Assembly: GCA_028687475.1 (NCBI GenBank)
Contig: JAQUAB010000001.1
Location: 479,716-543,715, forward strand
Reading direction: 5' to 3'
Source of the DNA: Candidatus Gracilibacteria bacterium
GTDB taxonomy: Bacteria > Patescibacteriota > Gracilibacteria > BD1-5 > UBA2023
DNA length: 64,000 nucleotides
A program made the position numbers and the translations under genes. This document shows, piece by piece, positions 60,328-64,000 of the stretch (its first letter is position 1; each line of letters begins with the position of its first letter). The notes beneath the pieces are model-generated. The model did no database searches. It saw nothing but the letters and a program-made list of their open reading frames with translations, and had not been told where the DNA came from.

Positions 60328-62472
60328 ATGGCTATTTCTAAAGACCTGAAGAATCTCCGAAACTTCGGTATCTGTGCCCACATCGATGCGGGTAAGACTA
60401 CCACTTCTGAGCGTGTTCTTTTCTATACAGGTATCAATCACAAAATCGGTGAAGTGCACGATGGTGGTGCAACTATGGACTGGATGGAACAAGAGAAGGA
60501 ACGTGGTATCACGATCACTTCCGCTGCGACTACCACTTCATGGAAGGGTGTTGACCTCAACCTTATCGATACTCCAGGACACGTTGACTTCACGATCGAA
60601 GTGGAGCGTTCTATGCGCGTTCTTGATGGTGCTGTTGCGGTTTTCGACGCTTCACAAGGTGTAGAGCCACAATCAGAAACAGTATGGAAACAAGCAGATA
60701 AATATGGTGTTCCTCGTATCGCCTTCGCGAACAAGATGGATAAGACTGGTGGTAACTTCATGATGACATACGAATCTATCGTGAAGCGTCTCGCTGGAAA
60801 CAAGGTAATCCCTATCCAGCTCCCTATCGGTCAGGAGAATGATTTCTCTGGAATCATCAACCTCATCAACATGAAGGCATACACTTTCGACGGAAAGATG
60901 GGTGAAAAGGTAATCGAAATGGAAATCCCTGCATCTCACCAGGCTCAAGCAGAGGAATGGCATGCAAAGCTCGTCGAAAAGGCAGCTGAGCAAGATGATG
61001 AACTCATGAATAAGTTCTTCGAAAACGGAACTCTTTCTGAAGATGAGATCAAGGCTGGTCTCCGCAAGGGGGTTATCGCCGATGCAGTATATCCACTTCT
61101 CTGTGGTTCCGCTCTCATGAACAAGGGGGTTCAGCTCGTTCTCGATGCAGTTGTGGACTTTCTTCCTTCTCCTCTCGATATCGACAATGGTACCATCACT
61201 GGTACTGATGTGGATGATCATGAGAAAGAAATCGTTCTCAAGCAAGATCCAAATGAATCTCTCGCAGCTATCGCGTTCAAGATCATGACCGATCCATTCG
61301 TTGGACGTATCACTTTCGTTCGTGTCTACTCAGGTACTCTCAAGTCTGGTTCATACGTGATGAACTCTGTATCAGGTGGGAAGGAACGTATCGGACGTCT
61401 CCTCCAGATGCATGCGAACAATCGTACAGAAATCGAAGAAATCCCAGCTGGTAATATCGGTGCTGTCATCGGTCTCAAGGATACAAAAACGGGTGATACT
61501 CTCTGTGATGAAGCGAAGCCTGTTGTTCTCGAGCGTATGGTATTCCCTGAGCCAGTTATTTCTATCTCTGTTGAGCCAAAAACTAAGGCTGACCAGGAAA
61601 AGATGGGTATGGCCCTCAATAAGCTTGCTGAAGAAGATCCTTCATTCCGCGTATCGACAAATGTAGAAACGGGTCAGACGATCATGGCAGGTATGGGTGA
61701 ACTCCACCTCGAAATCCTCGTGGATCGTATGAAGCGTGAATTCAAGGTCGAAGCAAACGTTGGTGCTCCTCAGGTTGCTTACCGTGAAACAATCACCCAA
61801 ACAGTTACTGATGAGCGTGGTGTACACAAGAAGCAATCAGGAGGACGCGGACAGTTCGGTGATGTTACTATGACATTCGAACCTATCACTCCTGAGATGC
61901 GCGCAGCCGATCCAGAAGGACTCAAGGGAGAAACAGTATTCGTGAACAAGATTGTCGGTGGTGTGGTTCCTCGTGAATTCATCCCTGGTGTAGAAAAGGG
62001 ACTTCTCACTGCCTACACTCGTGGTATCATCGCTGGTTATCCTATCGTTGATGTTCGCGCGACTCTCACATTCGGTTCTTACCATGATGTGGATTCGAAT
62101 GAACTCGCGTTCCGTATGGCTGCTATCAAGGCATTCCGTCAGGCTGCCAAGAAAGCTCGCCCAGTACTCCTCGAACCAATCATGCTCGTAGAAGTGAATA
62201 CTCCTGAAGAATACATGGGTGACGTTCTCGGAAACCTCAACTCAAAGCGTGGTCAGATCATCGAAATGACTGAACGTGGTATGGCAAAAATCATCCGCGC
62301 TCACGTACCTCTCTCAGAAATGTTCGGATACTCAACCGATCTCCGCTCATCTTCTCAGGGTCGTGCGACATACGCAATGGAATTCGCACACTACTCTCAA
62401 GTTCCAAACAACATCACAGAAAAAATCCGTGCAGAACGCGGAGTGAAGTTCGAGGAAGATGAGGAAGAATAG
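60328..62472 (+). CDS. fusA: Elongation factor G
   Basis: A 714-aa translocation GTPase: G1 [13 protein letters not shown]3 [10 protein letters not shown]4 NKMDKTGGN, then domains II-V with [20 protein letters not shown] and the final [14 protein letters not shown]. No TGA is used, in contrast with most other genes, which may reflect codon selection in a highly expressed gene. It is separated from rpsL-rpsG. An acidic tail EEDEEE ends the protein. Confidence 0.98.
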   Translation: MAISKDLKNLRNFGICAHIDAGKTTTSERVLFYTGINHKIGEVHDGGATMDWMEQEKERGITITSAATTTSWKGVDLNLIDTPGHVDFTIEVERSMRVLDGAVAVFDASQGVEPQSETVWKQADKYGVPRIAFANKMDKTGGNFMMTYESIVKRLAGNKVIPIQLPIGQENDFSGIINLINMKAYTFDGKMGEKVIEMEIPASHQAQAEEWHAKLVEKAAEQDDELMNKFFENGTLSEDEIKAGLRKGVIADAVYPLLCGSALMNKGVQLVLDAVVDFLPSPLDIDNGTITGTDVDDHEKEIVLKQDPNESLAAIAFKIMTDPFVGRITFVRVYSGTLKSGSYVMNSVSGGKERIGRLLQMHANNRTEIEEIPAGNIGAVIGLKDTKTGDTLCDEAKPVVLERMVFPEPVISISVEPKTKADQEKMGMALNKLAEEDPSFRVSTNVETGQTIMAGMGELHLEILVDRMKREFKVEANVGAPQVAYRETITQTVTDERGVHKKQSGGRGQFGDVTMTFEPITPEMRAADPEGLKGETVFVNKIVGGVVPREFIPGVEKGLLTAYTRGIIAGYPIVDVRATLTFGSYHDVDSNELAFRMAAIKAFRQAAKKARPVLLEPIMLVEVNTPEEYMGDVLGNLNSKRGQIIEMTERGMAKIIRAHVPLSEMFGYSTDLRSSSQGRATYAMEFAHYSQVPNNITEKIRAERGVKFEEDEEE

Positions 62473-62510
62473 AAATCAACACTGAAACTTAGTACAAGTT
62501 TTAGAAAAAC

Positions 62511-62539
62511 AAAAATTCCCCTTGATTGGGGAATTTTTT
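62511..62539 (+). terminator. fusA terminator
   Basis: aaaaattcccc, loop ttga, ttggggaattttt hairpin, 40 nt after the stop codon. A second, weaker ccct ... atggggattttttc hairpin follows at 62577-62605. Confidence 0.88.
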
Positions 62540-62606
62540 ATGGTATTGAGGAAGAATAGAAATTGATGCACTTATGAAATCCCTGCTGAAAAATGGGGAT
62601 TTTTTC

Positions 62607-62633
62607 TTGCTTTTTTTGATTTTTCCCTATAAT
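62607..62633 (+). promoter_or_regulatory. pyrG promoter
   Basis: TTGCTT at 62607-62612, 15-bp spacer, TATAAT at 62628-62633, about 100 nt upstream of the pyrG start. Confidence 0.65.
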
Positions 62634-62675
62634 TCTTCTGCATGATACAGGTGCCAAACACATCGTTCATCGAAT

Positions 62676-62705
62676 AAAAAAGAGGTCTTTACTGACCTCT
62701 TTTTT
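62676..62705 (+). terminator. Leader terminator/attenuator before pyrG
   Basis: A perfect 12-bp stem, aaaaaagaggtc / gacctctttttt with loop tttact, placed between the promoter and the pyrG start codon (29 nt upstream). pyrG of Bacillus is known to be controlled by a leader ter­minator; the same logic is likely here. Confidence 0.8.
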
Positions 62706-62733
62706 CATTTTTATAATCTAGCAAAATCTCGAC

Positions 62734-64000
62734 ATGAAACTAATCTTCGTCACAGGCTGAGTTCTCTCAGGAATCGGAAAAGGAATTGCCGCCGCATCCA
62801 TCGGTGCCCTCATGAAAGGCATGGGATTCAATGTATTTTGTCAGAAGTTCGACGGATATCTGAATGTCGATCCAGGAACTATGAGTCCATTCCAGCATGG
62901 CGAAGTGTTCGTCACCAATGATGGAACTGAGACGGATCTCGATATCGGGCACTATGAGCGATTTCTCGATACGGACATGAACAAGTTCTCTTCGTTCACG
63001 AGTGGGAAGCTCTATGAAGAAATCATCCTGAAGGAACGTCGTGGTGATTATCTCGGCGGAACAGTTCAGATTGTTCCGCACCTCACTGATCTCGTGAAGG
63101 AAAAAATCCGTAATGGAGCAGATTCATCGAGTGCCGATATTTCTATCATAGAAATTGGCGGAACCGTCGGTGATATGGAAAATGAATATATTCTCGAATC
63201 TGCGCGCCAACTCCAGCATGATCTCGGACATGAGAATGTTATTTTTGTTCACGTTGCCCTTCTTCCATTCCTTATGGCATCGAAGGAACTGAAGACAAAA
63301 CCAATCCAGCACTCTATCCGTACACTCATGAGCTACGGTATCAATCCGGATTTTCTCATCGTGCGTGCTGATACAGACATTCCTGCGGATATGCTCGACA
63401 AAATTGCTCGTTCGACCGGACTCAAGGATGATCATGTTATCTCTGCGCCAACCCTTGATTCTATTTATCGTGTTCCACTCTCGTTCAATAAGGAACATTT
63501 CGGTGAGAGAATCGCTGATGAACTCAAGCTCCCGATTAGCACTCCAGATCTCAAAAAATGGGAAAAACTCCTCACGAATATCGATAGCTCCAATGATGTG
63601 CTTCGTATCGGTATGATCGGGAAATATGTCGGTCTGGAAGATGCGTATTATTCACTCAATGAAGGACTCAAGGCAGCAGGATTTGCTTACCAAAAACGTG
63701 TAAAACTCCGATTCATCGAGGCGGAAGATATCGAAAAAGAAGGAACAAAAGTTCTCGAAAATCTTGATGGAATCTGTATTCCTGGTGGTTTTGGGAATCG
63801 TGGAACAGAAGGAATGATCACCGCGGCACAGTATGCTCGTGAGAAAAAAATCCCATACCTCGGAATCTGTCTCGGATCGCAGATCATGGCGATCGAATAC
63901 GCCCGTAATGTGCTCGGAATCTCGGATGCCGATAGTGAGGAATTCGCACCAGAAGGACAGAACAATATCATCCATATCATGGAACACCAGAAAGGTCTCA
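62734..64000 (+). CDS. pyrG: CTP synthase, N-terminal part (runs off the window)
   Basis: Starts at ATG 62734 and leaves the window after about 422 residues. The P-loop FVTGGVLSGIGKGIAAASIG has its second Gly as TGA (62758-62760), so a standard reading would stop after eight residues. GTVGDMENEYILESARQL and CTP/UTP-site motifs follow, and the glutaminase domain is visible (ICIPGGFGNRGTEGMITA, catalytic Cys in YLGICLGSQ). It makes CTP from UTP and glutamine. Confidence 0.97.

Overview
The window comes from a bacterium that reads UGA as glycine (genetic code 25, described for Candidatus Absconditabacteria/SR1 and Gracilibacteria/BD1-5 of the candidate phyla radiation, CPR). I infer this from the sequence. 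In many genes an in-frame TGA stands where the family has an invariant Gly: codon 2 of ribosomal proteins S3 and L2, the KKGPYVD motif of S19, the P-loops of CTP synthase and RarA, and the GLSGGVDSA loop of MnmA. No gene annotated here ends in TGA; stops are TAA or TAG. All coordinates below were rebuilt with UGA = Gly, so many genes are longer than a standard-code reading would give. Strong Shine-Dalgarno motifs are absent before nearly every start I checked.

Layout. 1-5026: small membrane proteins and a MacAB-like efflux operon. 5106-11811: PIF1-type helicase, an unknown gene, an anaerobic (class III) ribonucleotide reductase locus whose glycyl-radical domain is a separate ORF, four NrdR-like boxes, and a FemAB/GNAT-like protein. 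11856-19275 (minus): rnc-nusB-rpmF-rpmA-rpsG-rpsL-rpsI-rplM-rplQ-rpoA-rpsD-rpsK-rpsM-rpmJ-infA. 19518-26961: infB, a NUDIX hydrolase, divergent ahpC/fur around a palindromic operator, an orphan ABC ATPase, mnmA and a DnaQ-like exonuclease. 27130-37961 (minus): secY and a compact S10-spc cluster without rpsJ or rpmD (L30). 38226-53825: ksgA, RsmB-like and TrmA-like RNA methyltransferases, grpE, an EEP-family hydrolase, an interrupted Xaa-Pro peptidase, a second NUDIX gene, proS, rarA and nusA. 53891-59852 (minus): two very large adjacent unknown proteins of 912 and 1072 aa. 60328-64000: fusA and the start of pyrG.

Most genes serve translation, transcription and RNA modification. Regulation visible in the DNA includes several promoters with 15-17 bp spacers, a Fur/PerR-type box between ahpC and fur, two helically phased pairs of NrdR-like boxes before nrdD, and intrinsic terminator hairpins between promoter and start codon of pyrG and nusA.

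The most unusual theme is mobile or repeat DNA read through in frame inside housekeeping genes. A DUF559 nuclease module with terminal inverted repeats sits inside rarA. A related MITE-like palindrome and a second repeat patch sit inside ksgA. Spacer-like simple repeats lie inside mnmA. A repeat-rich 273-bp segment separates the glycyl-radical domain from nrdD. With only two stop codons, this genome may tolerate such insertions more easily; that link is an inference.
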